From contig JAJPHA010000026.1 of NCBI GenBank assembly GCA_021325475.1, positions 19,705-83,704 of the forward strand: 64,000 nt of DNA. Direction: 5' to 3'. The notes below the pieces were generated by a model, which saw nothing but the letters and a program-made list of their open reading frames with translations, did not search any database and was not told where the DNA came from. The position numbers and the translations under genes are program-made. Shown one piece after another: positions 54,977-63,076 of this stretch. The DNA comes from Rhodanobacteraceae bacterium. GTDB taxonomy: Bacteria > Pseudomonadota > Gammaproteobacteria > Xanthomonadales > Rhodanobacteraceae. Each line of letters starts with the position of its first letter. Position 1 is the first letter of the stretch.

Positions 54977-57797
54977 GATCGAGCCGTTCCCGCGACCGAC
55001 GCTCGGACGCCGCATGACGCTGCTGCCATTCCGACGGCTGGCCGACGCGGGTCACCTCCACCGCCGTGACCTTGTACTCCGGACAGTTCGTCGCCCAGTC
55101 GGAATTCTCGGTGGTGACGACGTTCGCCCCGGAGCCGGGGAAGTGGAACGTCGTGTAGACCACGCCCGGCGGCAGGCGGTCGCAGAGGTGCGCGCGCAGC
55201 ACGGTGTCCCCCGCGCGGCTGGCCACGCCCACCCAATCGCCGTCGCGGATGCCGCGGCTCTCGGCGTCGTGCGGGTGGATGTCGAGCCGGTCCTCGTCGT
55301 GCCACACCACGTTCGCGGTGCGCCGCGTCTGCGCACCGACGTTGTACTGGCTCAGGATGCGGCCGGTGGTCAGGATCAGCGGATACTTCGCGTTGACCCG
55401 CTCGCGGGTCGGCACGTATTCGGTCAGCAGGAAGCGGCCCTTGCCGCGCACGAATTCGTCGACGTGCATCGTCGGCGTGCCGTGCGGATGCGCGGCGTCG
55501 CACGGCCACTGGATGCTGCCGAGTTCGTCGAGCCGGGCGAAGCTCACGCCGGCGAAGGTGGGCGTGAGACGCGCGATCTCGTCCATGATCTCGGCCGGAT
55601 GCGCATAGTGCATCGGATAGCCGAGCGCGTTCGCCAGCCGTTGCGTGACCTCCCAATCGGCGTAGCCCGCCTTCGGTCGCATCACCGCGCGCACCCGCGA
55701 GATGCGCCGCTCGGCGTTGGTGAAGGTGCCGTCCTTCTCCAGGAACGAGGCGCCCGGCAGGAACACGTGCGCGAACCGCGCGGTCTCGTTGAGGAACAGG
55801 TCCTGCACCACCACGCATTCCATCGTCGCCAGCGCCGCGGTCACGTGTTGGGTGTCGGGATCGCTCTGCGCCAGATCCTCGCCCTGGATGTACAGCGCCT
55901 TGAACTCGCCGTCGAGCGCCGCCTCGAACATGTTCGGGATGCGCAGACCCGGCTCGGCCGACAGGCGCACGCCCCAGGCCTGCTCGAACGATCGCCGCAC
56001 CGCATCGTCGGACACGTGCCGGTAGCCGGGAAACTCGTGCGGGAACGAGCCCATGTCGCACGACCCCTGGACGTTGTTCTGGCCGCGCAGCGGATTGACG
56101 CCGACGCCCTCGCGGCCGATGTTGCCGGTGACCATCGCCAGGTGCGCGATCGCCATGACCGCGGTCGAGCCCTGCGCGTGTTCGCTGACGCCGAGCCCGT
56201 AGTAGATCGCGGCGTTGCCGCCGGTGGCGTACAACCGCGCCGCCGCGCGCACCTGCGCGGCCGGCACGCCGGTCTCGGCCTGCATCGCCTCCGGCGAATT
56301 GCGCGGTTCGCAGATGAACTTCTTCCACTTCGCGAACGAATCGGCCTCGCAGCGCGCGGCGACGAAGGCGGCGTCGTACAGGTTCTCGGTGACGATCACG
56401 TGCGCCAGACTGTTGAGCAGGGCGACATTGGTGCCGGGGCGGAGCGGCAAATGGAAATCCGCCTGCACGTGCGGGCAGCGCACGAGATCGATGCGCCGCG
56501 GATCGGCGACGATCAGGCGTGCGCCCTGGCGCAGGCGCTGCTTGAGCTGCGAGGCGAACACCGGATGGGCGTCGGTCGGATTGGCGCCGATCAGGAACAC
56601 TACGTCGCAGTGGCGGATCGAGTCGAACCGCTGCGTGCCGGCGGATTCGCCGAGCGTCTGTTTCAGGCCGTAGCCGGTCGGCGAGTGGCACACCCGCGCA
56701 CAGGTGTCGACGTTGTTGTTGCCGAACGCGGCGCGCACCAGCTTCTGCACCAGGTACGTCTCCTCGTTGGTGCAGCGCGACGAGGTGATGCCGCCGACCG
56801 CGTCGCGCCCGTAGCGCGCCTGGATGCGCTTGAACTCCGCCGCGGCGTGGGCGATCGCCTCGTCCCAGCTCACCTCGCGCCAGCGGTCGGTGATCTTCGC
56901 GCGGATCATCGGCGTGAGCACGCGATCGGGGTGCGTGGCATAACCGATCGCGAAACGGCCCTTGACGCAGGCGTGGCCGTGGTTGGCGTGGCCCTCCTTG
57001 TTCGGCACCATGCGCACCAGCTCCTCGCCGCGCATCTCGGCGCGGAACGAGCAGCCGACGCCGCAATAGGCGCAGGTGGTGACCACGCTGCGCGTGGCCT
57101 GACCCGTTTCGAGCAGCGACTTTTCCATCAGCGCGCCGGTCGGGCAGGCCTGCACGCAGGCGCCGCAGGAGACGCACTCCGAGGCGAGGAACGGCTCGTC
57201 TGCGCTCGCCACCACCATCGAATCGAAACCGCGGCCCCGGATGGTCAGCGCGAACGTGCCCTGGATCTCGTCGCAGGCGCGCACGCAGCGCGAACAGACG
57301 ACGCACTGCGCCGGATCGAAGCGGAAATACGGGTTGCTCGCGTCGATCGCGGCGTCGAGATGATGCCTGCCATCGAAACCGTAACGCACCTGCGTCACGC
57401 CGAGCGCCGCGGCCACGCGTTCCATCTCGGTGCCGAAGCCCGCCGCGAGCGCCTGCGGCGGATGATCCGACAGATACAGCTCCATGACCCCGCGCCGCAA
57501 CTGCTCGAGCTTCGCGCTGCGCGTCGCGACGCGCATGCCGGCGGCGACCGGCGTGGTGCACGAGGCGGGATACCCCTTCACGCCTTCGACCTCGACCAGA
57601 CACAGGCGGCAGGAGCCGAACGGTTCGAGCAGCTCGGTCGCGCACAGCTTCGGGATCTCGATGCCGGCGAGCGCCGCGGCGCGCAGCACGGAGGTTCCTT
57701 CGGGCACGACGACCTCGCGGCCGTCGATGGTCAGGGTCACGGTCTGTGCCGCCGGCGAGGACGGCGTGCCGAGATCGGTTTCCTTGATTGACAGCAT
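54957..57797 (-). CDS. fdsA: NAD-linked formate dehydrogenase alpha subunit FdsA
   Basis: A 946-residue cytoplasmic molybdenum (or tungsten) enzyme oxidising formate to CO2. A [2Fe-2S] N-terminal domain has Cys52, 63, 66 and 80. Two [4Fe-4S] sets follow (Cys165-175 and 208-218), then a further cluster (Cys242, 245, 249, 277). The bis-MGD domain has the metal-ligand Cys370 in DTCARVCHSPTGYG, so it is a Cys and not a Sec enzyme. QGSCDMGSFP and GFRP-like C-terminal blocks are present. The start at 57797 has GGAGT eight bases upstream. Its electrons go to FdsB/FdsG. Confidence 0.96.
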   Translation of the reverse strand: MLSIKETDLGTPSSPAAQTVTLTIDGREVVVPEGTSVLRAAALAGIEIPKLCATELLEPFGSCRLCLVEVEGVKGYPASCTTPVAAGMRVATRSAKLEQLRRGVMELYLSDHPPQALAAGFGTEMERVAAALGVTQVRYGFDGRHHLDAAIDASNPYFRFDPAQCVVCSRCVRACDEIQGTFALTIRGRGFDSMVVASADEPFLASECVSCGACVQACPTGALMEKSLLETGQATRSVVTTCAYCGVGCSFRAEMRGEELVRMVPNKEGHANHGHACVKGRFAIGYATHPDRVLTPMIRAKITDRWREVSWDEAIAHAAAEFKRIQARYGRDAVGGITSSRCTNEETYLVQKLVRAAFGNNNVDTCARVCHSPTGYGLKQTLGESAGTQRFDSIRHCDVVFLIGANPTDAHPVFASQLKQRLRQGARLIVADPRRIDLVRCPHVQADFHLPLRPGTNVALLNSLAHVIVTENLYDAAFVAARCEADSFAKWKKFICEPRNSPEAMQAETGVPAAQVRAAARLYATGGNAAIYYGLGVSEHAQGSTAVMAIAHLAMVTGNIGREGVGVNPLRGQNNVQGSCDMGSFPHEFPGYRHVSDDAVRRSFEQAWGVRLSAEPGLRIPNMFEAALDGEFKALYIQGEDLAQSDPDTQHVTAALATMECVVVQDLFLNETARFAHVFLPGASFLEKDGTFTNAERRISRVRAVMRPKAGYADWEVTQRLANALGYPMHYAHPAEIMDEIARLTPTFAGVSFARLDELGSIQWPCDAAHPHGTPTMHVDEFVRGKGRFLLTEYVPTRERVNAKYPLILTTGRILSQYNVGAQTRRTANVVWHDEDRLDIHPHDAESRGIRDGDWVGVASRAGDTVLRAHLCDRLPPGVVYTTFHFPGSGANVVTTENSDWATNCPEYKVTAVEVTRVGQPSEWQQRHAASERRSRERLDHATAPK

Positions 57798-57815
57798 GTG
57801 ACGTGACTCCTCCAC

Positions 57816-57829
57816 TGGCCCTCAGCCCT
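57816..57829. repeat. two AGGGCYG heptamer units between fdsB and fdsA
   Basis: TGGCCCT and CAGCCCT (minus strand AGGGCTG, AGGGCCA), one base apart. They lie in the 49-base gap between the fdsB stop and the fdsA start and belong to the family seen at 29574, 29745 and 58899. Confidence 0.65.
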
Positions 57830-57842
57830 CCGGCCAAGTTGC

Positions 57843-57890
57843 CCCCTCACCCAACCCTCTCCCCCACCGCAATCGATGAGGGAGAGGGCT
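57843..57890. repeat. REP-like CCCTCTCCC/GGGAGAGGG element at the 3' end of fdsB
   Basis: CCCTCACCCAACCCTCTCCC is followed by a loop and GAGGGAGAGGG; the exact arms are 57855-57863 and 57880-57888. From memory, this motif is a very common dispersed repeat in proteobacterial genomes. Here it supplies the last dozen or so codons and the TGA of fdsB. Confidence 0.75.
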
Positions 57891-59442
57891 TGATGAAATC
57901 CTCGGGGAAATGCTCGAGCGCGCTCAACACCGGATACGGCGTGAGGCCGCCCAGGCCGCACAGCGAAGCCTGCCGCAGGGTCTCGCACAGATCGCGCAGC
58001 AACACCTGGTCCGCCGCGCGTTCGCGACCGGCGCGGATGCGATCGATGATTTCCATCCCGCGCGTCGAACCGATGCGACAGGGCGTGCACTTGCCGCAGG
58101 ATTCGAGCGCGCAGAATTCCATGGCGAAGCGCGCCTGCTCGGCCAGGTCCACGCGGTCGTCGAACACGACGATGCCGCCGTGGCCGAGCATGCCGCCGAT
58201 CGCGGCAAATGCCTCGTAGTCGATCGGCGTGTCGAATTGCGATTCGGGCAGGTAGGCGCCGAGCGGCCCGCCGACCTGCACGGCGCGGATCGGCCGGCCA
58301 GACGCCGAGCCGCCGCCGTAGTCGTAGAGCAGTTCGCGCAGGCTGATGCCGAAGGCCTGCTCGATCAAGCCGCCGCGCCGGATGTTGCCGGCGAGCTGCA
58401 GCGGCAGCGTGCCGCGCGAGCGGCCGTGACCGAACTCGCGGTAGTACGTCGCGCCGCGCTCGAGGATGATCGGCACGCTCGCCAGGGTGATCACGTTGTT
58501 GACCACCGTGGGTCGACCGAACAGCCCCTTCACCGCCGGCAGCGGCGGCCGCGGCCGCACCTGCCCGCGCTTGCCTTCGAGGCTGTCGAGCAGCGACGTC
58601 TCCTCGCCGCAGATGTAGGCGCCGGCGCCGAGCCGCAGTTCGAGATCGAAGCGCCGGCCGCTGCCGAGCACGTCGGCGCCGAGCAGACCGTGCGCATACG
58701 CGGTCGCGATCGCCGCCTCCAGCGCCGCCTGCGCGTGCGGATACTCGCAGCGCAGATAGATGTACCCCCAGGTCGCGCCGACGGCGAGCCCGGCGATGAT
58801 CATGCCCTCGATCAGCAGAAACGGATCGCCCTCCATCAACATGCGATCGGAAAACGTGCCGGAATCGCCTTCATCGGCGTTGCAGACGATGTATTTGGAG
58901 GGCTGAGGGCCGAGGGCGGAGGGCTGGACGGGCGCATCGAGCACGGTCTGCCACTTGATGCCGGTCGGGAACGCGGCGCCGCCGCGGCCGCGCAGACCCG
59001 ATTCGGTCACGATCCGGACGATCTCCGCAGGCGCGAGCGCCAGCGCGCGCTCGAGCCCCTTGAGGCCGCCATGCGCGCGATAGTCGTCCAGACTCCGCGG
59101 ATCGACCAGGCCGACGCGCGCGAAGGTCAATCGTTCCTGGCGGCGGAAATAGGCGATGTCCTCCACCCGGCCGAGCCGCAACGGATGCGCACCGCCGTCG
59201 AGGAATCCCCCCGCGAATAGTCCGACGACATCGTCCGGCGTCACCGGGCCGTAGGCGATGCGGCCGGCCGGCGTGGCCACCTCGACCAGCGGTTCGAGCC
59301 AGCACAGGCCGCGCGAGCCGGTGCGGACGATGCGCACGCCGGTGCCGCGCCGCGCCGCTTCGGCCGCGATCGCGCCGGCGACGCGCTCGGCGCCGACCGC
59401 CAGCGCGGAAGCGTCGCGCGACACGTACACCGTCGCGCTCAC
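57847..59442 (-). CDS. fdsB: formate dehydrogenase beta subunit FdsB (NADH/FMN subunit)
   Basis: A 531-residue homologue of the NuoF 51-kDa subunit, carrying FMN, the NAD site and a [4Fe-4S] cluster. It starts at a GTG with GGAGGGG ahead that overlaps the fdsG stop. A thioredoxin-like N-terminal part is fused to the NuoF-like core: GLRGRGGAAFPTGIKW (150-164), CNADEGDSGTFSDR, GAGAYICGEETSLLDSLEGKRGQVRPRPP and ESCGKCTPCRIGS. Two oddities: residues about 172-182 (VQPSALGPQPS), just before the NAD-site block, are encoded by an AGGGCYG heptamer array, and the C-terminal PSPSSIAVGERVG is encoded by a REP-like element. Confidence 0.94.
   Translation of the reverse strand: MSATVYVSRDASALAVGAERVAGAIAAEAARRGTGVRIVRTGSRGLCWLEPLVEVATPAGRIAYGPVTPDDVVGLFAGGFLDGGAHPLRLGRVEDIAYFRRQERLTFARVGLVDPRSLDDYRAHGGLKGLERALALAPAEIVRIVTESGLRGRGGAAFPTGIKWQTVLDAPVQPSALGPQPSKYIVCNADEGDSGTFSDRMLMEGDPFLLIEGMIIAGLAVGATWGYIYLRCEYPHAQAALEAAIATAYAHGLLGADVLGSGRRFDLELRLGAGAYICGEETSLLDSLEGKRGQVRPRPPLPAVKGLFGRPTVVNNVITLASVPIILERGATYYREFGHGRSRGTLPLQLAGNIRRGGLIEQAFGISLRELLYDYGGGSASGRPIRAVQVGGPLGAYLPESQFDTPIDYEAFAAIGGMLGHGGIVVFDDRVDLAEQARFAMEFCALESCGKCTPCRIGSTRGMEIIDRIRAGRERAADQVLLRDLCETLRQASLCGLGGLTPYPVLSALEHFPEDFIKPSPSSIAVGERVG
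58899..58926. repeat. AGGGCYG heptamer array inside the fdsB coding sequence
   Basis: Four units: AGGGCTG, AGGGCCG, AGGGCGG, AGGGCTG. On the coding strand it is read as a Pro-Ser-Ala-Leu-Gly-Pro-Gln-Pro-Ser stretch in frame, at a point where relatives go directly from the LDAP segment to KY(I/V)VCNADEGD. Confidence 0.75.
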
Positions 59443-59963
59443 GGTTCCCCTCCGACTTCGTCGAGCAGCGCCGCGAACCGCGCCGCGTCGACGCGGCCGT
59501 GCAGCGTCCGGTCGATCATCAGCGACGGCGCGCAGGCGCAATTGCCGAGACAGTACACCGGCTCCAGCGTGAACGCGCCGTCCGCGGTGGTCTCGTGAAA
59601 ATCGATGCCGAGCCGCCGCTTCACTTCCGCCTCGAGCACGCGCGCGCCCATCGCCTGACACGCCTCGGCGCGGCAGAGATACAGCACGTGACGGCCGCAG
59701 GGTCGGCTGCGGAAATGCGGGTAGAAGCTGATCACGCCGTGCACTTCGGCACGGCTGAGATTGAGCGCGTGCGCGATCACCGGCACGGCCGCGGCGGGAA
59801 CGAAGCCGAGCGCCTCCTGGATGGCGTGCAGCACCGGCAGCAGCGCCCCGGCGCGCGCGTGGTGCGCCTCCAGCGCCGTCTGCACCGCGCGCCGTTGTTC
59901 CGGCGTCAGCGTCGGCGCCTGCTCGGCGGACGCCGGCACGACTGGCTCTGGCGCTTGGCGCAT
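59439..59963 (-). CDS. fdsG: formate dehydrogenase gamma subunit FdsG
   Basis: A 174-residue homologue of NuoE (24-kDa subunit) with one [2Fe-2S] cluster: Cys in LYLCRAEACQ and in YCLGNCACAPS. The helical N-terminal part (LLPVLHAIQEALGFVPAAAVPVIAHALNLSRAEVHGVISFY) is typical. It opens the operon fdsG-fdsB-fdsA-fdhD-fdsD, with GGAGGAG upstream of the ATG. Together the products form a soluble, NAD-reducing formate dehydrogenase that supplies NADH from formate (or runs in reverse as a CO2 reductase). Confidence 0.94.
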   Translation of the reverse strand: MRQAPEPVVPASAEQAPTLTPEQRRAVQTALEAHHARAGALLPVLHAIQEALGFVPAAAVPVIAHALNLSRAEVHGVISFYPHFRSRPCGRHVLYLCRAEACQAMGARVLEAEVKRRLGIDFHETTADGAFTLEPVYCLGNCACAPSLMIDRTLHGRVDAARFAALLDEVGGEP

Positions 59964-60023
59964 CGCGATCCGTCTCCTCCCCCGCGCCCAGCATACGCCG
60001 ACGCCCGGCCCGCTTCACCTGGC

Positions 60024-60035
60024 GACGACGTCGTC
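60024..60035. promoter_or_regulatory. 12-bp palindrome upstream of fdsG
   Basis: GACGACGTCGTC is a perfect palindrome 60 bases before the fdsG ATG and 17 bases after the end of the P-type ATPase gene. It could be an operator for the formate dehydrogenase operon. There is no direct support beyond symmetry and position. Confidence 0.3.
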
Positions 60036-60051
60036 CTTGGTTCGGTTCTCC

Positions 60052-62754
60052 TTACAACAGCCCGAAGCGCCGGATCATCCAGCCCTTGACGAGCTGGGTG
60101 AGACCGAGATACGCGGCCAGGATCGCGACGAGACAGACCCAATACAGCGGCGGCAGCGGCACGAACCCGAACCACGCGCCGATCGGCAGGAACGGCAGGA
60201 CCACGCCGATCAGGCAGATCGCCACCCCGGTGATGGTCAGCGCCAGACTGGCCCTGCTCTGCACCAGCGGGATGCGCCCGGTGCGGATGATGTGCACCAC
60301 CAGCGTCTGCGACAGCAGCGATTCCACGAACCAGCCGGTCTGGAACAGCGTCTGGTGCTCGACGCGATCGGCGCCGAGCAGGAACCACAGCAGCGCGAAC
60401 GTCGCGTAATCGAAGATCGAACTGATCGGGCCGATGCAGAGCATGAAGCGGGTGATCGCCTTCAGGTCCCATTGCCGCGGCCTGGCCAGGTATTCGGCAT
60501 CGACCTCGTCGGACGCCACCGCGGTCTGCGAGAAGTCGTACAGCAGATTGTTGAGCAGCACCTGCACCGGCCGCATCGGCAGGAACGGCAGCAGCGCGCT
60601 CGCACCGATCATGCTGAACATGTTGCCGAAGTTGGAACTGGCGGTCATCTTGATGTACTTCAAGATGTTGCCGAACACCTTGCGGCCCTCGAGCACGCCC
60701 TCCTCCAGCACCAGCAGGCTCTTCTCCAGCAAAATGATGTCGGCCGACTCCTTGGCGATGTCGACCGCGGTGTCCACCGAGATGCCGACGTCGGCGGCGC
60801 GCAGCGCCGGGCCGTCGTTGATGCCGTCGCCGAGAAAGCCGACGACGTGACCGTCGCGGTGCAGCGCCTGGATCACGCGCACCTTCTGCTGCGGGTTCAG
60901 GCGCGCGAACACCTGGGTGGTGCGCGCGGCGACGGTGAGCTCGTCGTCGCTCATCGCCTCGACCTGCGGGCCGACCAGGTATTTCTCCACTTTTATACCG
61001 ACCTGGCGGCAGACGTTGCGCGTGACGATGTCGTTGTCGCCGGTCAGGATCTTCACCGCCACGCCGTTGGCGTGCAGCGCCTGGATCGCCTCGGCCGCGC
61101 TGTCCTTCGGCGGATCGAGGAAGGCGATGAAGCCCATCAGGGTGAGATCGCGCTCGTCGTCGCGCGAATAGCTCGGCTTGGCCTCGATCTCGCGCAGACC
61201 GAGCGCGAGCGCGCGGAAGCCGTCGTCGTTCATGTCGCGCGCCACGCCGCGCACCTCGGCGAGCTTGTCCGGCGTCAGCGGCGCCGCGTCGTCGCCGAGC
61301 TGCACCCGCGAGCACACGCCGAGCGTCTCCGCCACCGCACCCTTGGAAATCAGGAAATGCCGGCCGGACGCATCGCGCACGATCACCGACATGCGCCGCC
61401 GGGTGAAGTCGAACGGCACCTCATCGACCAGCGTGTAGTTCGCCTTCAGGCGCTCCGCGGTCGGCGCATCCGCGCGCTCGAGCACGGCGATGTCGAGCAG
61501 GTTCCTCAGGCCGGTCTGGTGGTAGCTGTTGAGCCAGGCGTATTCCAGCACGCGCTCGTCCTCGTCGCCGGCGACGTTGGTGTGGCGCTCGAGGATGACC
61601 CGGTCCTGGGTGAGCGTGCCGGTCTTGTCGGTGCACAGCACATCGATCGCGCCGAAGTTCTGGATCGCGTTCAGGCGTTTGACGATCACGTCCTTGCGCG
61701 CCATCTTGAGCGCGCCCTTGGCGAGGTTGATCGCGACGATCATCGGCAGCATCTCGGGCGTGAGACCGACGGCGACCGCGACCGCGAACAGGAAGGCGTC
61801 GAAGAAGCTGCCCTTGGTCGCCCAGTTGATCGCGAGCACCAGCGGCGCCATCACCGCCATGAAGCGCAGCATCAACCAGGCGAAACGCGCCACGCCGCGC
61901 TCGAAACTGGTCTGCACGCGCTGGCCGACGAGCGAGCCGGCGAGCGCGCCGAAATAGGTGCGCGCGCCGGTCGCGGCGATCACGCCGGTGGCGCTGCCGC
62001 TGACCACGTTCGAGCCCATGAAGCAGAGATTGCGCGCCTCGAGCGCGGTCTTCGCCTCGCCGTCCGCGGCCGGGAATTTCTCGACCGGCATCGATTCGCC
62101 GGTCAGCGCCGACTGGTTGACGAACAGATCCTTGGCCGCAAGCAGGCGCAGGTCGGCCGGCACCATGTCGCCCGCCGACAGATGCACGATGTCGCCCGGC
62201 ACGAGCCCGTCGATCGGCACCTCGAGCTTCTTCACCACGCGCCTCGGCGGGGCCTCCTCGTCCTCGCCCGGAGCGCGCTCGTCCACCTCGCGTCGCACGC
62301 TCGCGGTGTTGCTCACCATGCGCCGCAGTTGCTCCACCGCGCGACTGGAGCGCGCCTCCTGGAAGTGCGCGACGAACACCGCCATCACCACCATCGCGAA
62401 CATGATGAGCGCGCCGATCTTGTCGCTCGTCTCCTCGCCGGTGACCCAGGTGATGATGGCGAGCGCGGTCAGCAGGATATTGATCGGATTGGTGACGAAG
62501 CGTTCGAGAATCTGCAGCAGGAACGGCCGCTTCTGCTCCTGGGCGACCACGTTCGGACCGAATTCGGCGAGCCGTGCCTCGACCTGCTCGGGATTGAGGC
62601 CATCCGCCGGGGTGCCGAGCGCGGCCAGCGCATCCGCGGCGTCCTGACGCGCCAACGCCAGCAATTCAGCGGCCGAGCGCGCGGCCGCGCCGTTCTTCGC
62701 GCGATCGCGGCCGCCGGCCGTGATCAGCATCGAGACCTTCAACAAATCCAGCAT
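60052..62754 (-). CDS. mgtA: magnesium-transporting P-type ATPase (MgtA/MgtB type)
   Basis: A 900-residue P3B-type ATPase importing Mg2+ across the inner membrane. Seen are the TGES actuator motif (NQSALTGESMPVEKF), the phosphorylation loop VLCTDKTGTLTQDRVI, the PEMLPMIV intramembrane turn, LTGDND, GDGINDGPALRAADVGISVD and about ten hydrophobic helices, with SSNFGNMFSMIGAS in the C-terminal membrane domain. The ATG at 62754 has GGGAG upstream; a GTG is one codon earlier. An insertion of acidic residues (DERAPGEDEEAPP) lies between helix 2 and the actuator. No leader riboswitch or MgtL-like peptide is evident upstream. Confidence 0.94.
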   Translation of the reverse strand: MLDLLKVSMLITAGGRDRAKNGAAARSAAELLALARQDAADALAALGTPADGLNPEQVEARLAEFGPNVVAQEQKRPFLLQILERFVTNPINILLTALAIITWVTGEETSDKIGALIMFAMVVMAVFVAHFQEARSSRAVEQLRRMVSNTASVRREVDERAPGEDEEAPPRRVVKKLEVPIDGLVPGDIVHLSAGDMVPADLRLLAAKDLFVNQSALTGESMPVEKFPAADGEAKTALEARNLCFMGSNVVSGSATGVIAATGARTYFGALAGSLVGQRVQTSFERGVARFAWLMLRFMAVMAPLVLAINWATKGSFFDAFLFAVAVAVGLTPEMLPMIVAINLAKGALKMARKDVIVKRLNAIQNFGAIDVLCTDKTGTLTQDRVILERHTNVAGDEDERVLEYAWLNSYHQTGLRNLLDIAVLERADAPTAERLKANYTLVDEVPFDFTRRRMSVIVRDASGRHFLISKGAVAETLGVCSRVQLGDDAAPLTPDKLAEVRGVARDMNDDGFRALALGLREIEAKPSYSRDDERDLTLMGFIAFLDPPKDSAAEAIQALHANGVAVKILTGDNDIVTRNVCRQVGIKVEKYLVGPQVEAMSDDELTVAARTTQVFARLNPQQKVRVIQALHRDGHVVGFLGDGINDGPALRAADVGISVDTAVDIAKESADIILLEKSLLVLEEGVLEGRKVFGNILKYIKMTASSNFGNMFSMIGASALLPFLPMRPVQVLLNNLLYDFSQTAVASDEVDAEYLARPRQWDLKAITRFMLCIGPISSIFDYATFALLWFLLGADRVEHQTLFQTGWFVESLLSQTLVVHIIRTGRIPLVQSRASLALTITGVAICLIGVVLPFLPIGAWFGFVPLPPLYWVCLVAILAAYLGLTQLVKGWMIRRFGLL

Positions 62755-63076
62755 CACAAACTCCCGGTCGATCGGGCAGCTTGCCGGACACGGATGACGA
62801 TGCGACGACGCTCGGTGTGGCGTGAGCCCGAGGATCGGGCCGGGGTCGGGCGCGTCATTCGCTCACGCGAAGACGCCCCGCGAGAGGGGTCCGCGTGATC
62901 AGAACCTATCTCAAAATCGTCGCGAGCGAGGACGGTTTGCGCGTCGTCGAGCGCAGCAGATTTTGAGATAGGTTCTGGGTTGGCGAAGCTGCAGGTGGTG
63001 GTTGACTGCAACTGTCCACGCGGGACAATCCTCTGTTGGAGAGTTGCGCGCAAGGTAGTCGGGCGCGCGCGGCTTG
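62755..63076. other. intergenic region between lpxK and the Mg2+ ATPase
   Basis: About 320 bases, both neighbours on the minus strand. It holds the MITE-like element 62901-62976 and otherwise no supportable gene. Frames that cross it read as noise. The ATPase promoter should be here, but I cannot fix its boxes. Confidence 0.5.
62901..62976. mobile_element. MITE-like element, short copy with perfect ends
   Basis: 76 bp. The ends are perfect 18-bp inverted repeats AGAACCTATCTCAAAATC (62901-62918) and GATTTTGAGATAGGTTCT (62959-62976). The 40-bp centre shares GTCGCGAGCGAGGACGG and CGTCGAGCGCAGCA with the copy at 10859-10980. It has no coding capacity and no obvious target-site duplication next to it. 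It is non-autonomous if mobile, as no matching transposase is in the window. Confidence 0.75.

Noticed and set aside
59761..62898. Open frame of about 1000 codons on the plus strand opposite the Mg2+ ATPase
   Set aside because: Low-complexity His/Arg/Gln translation, antisense to a complete P-type ATPase.
62755..62900. Magnesium riboswitch or MgtL-type leader upstream of the Mg2+ ATPase
   Set aside because: No short leader frame with Pro-rich codons and no recognisable M-box pairing could be found by eye; the ATG seems to have only a short leader.
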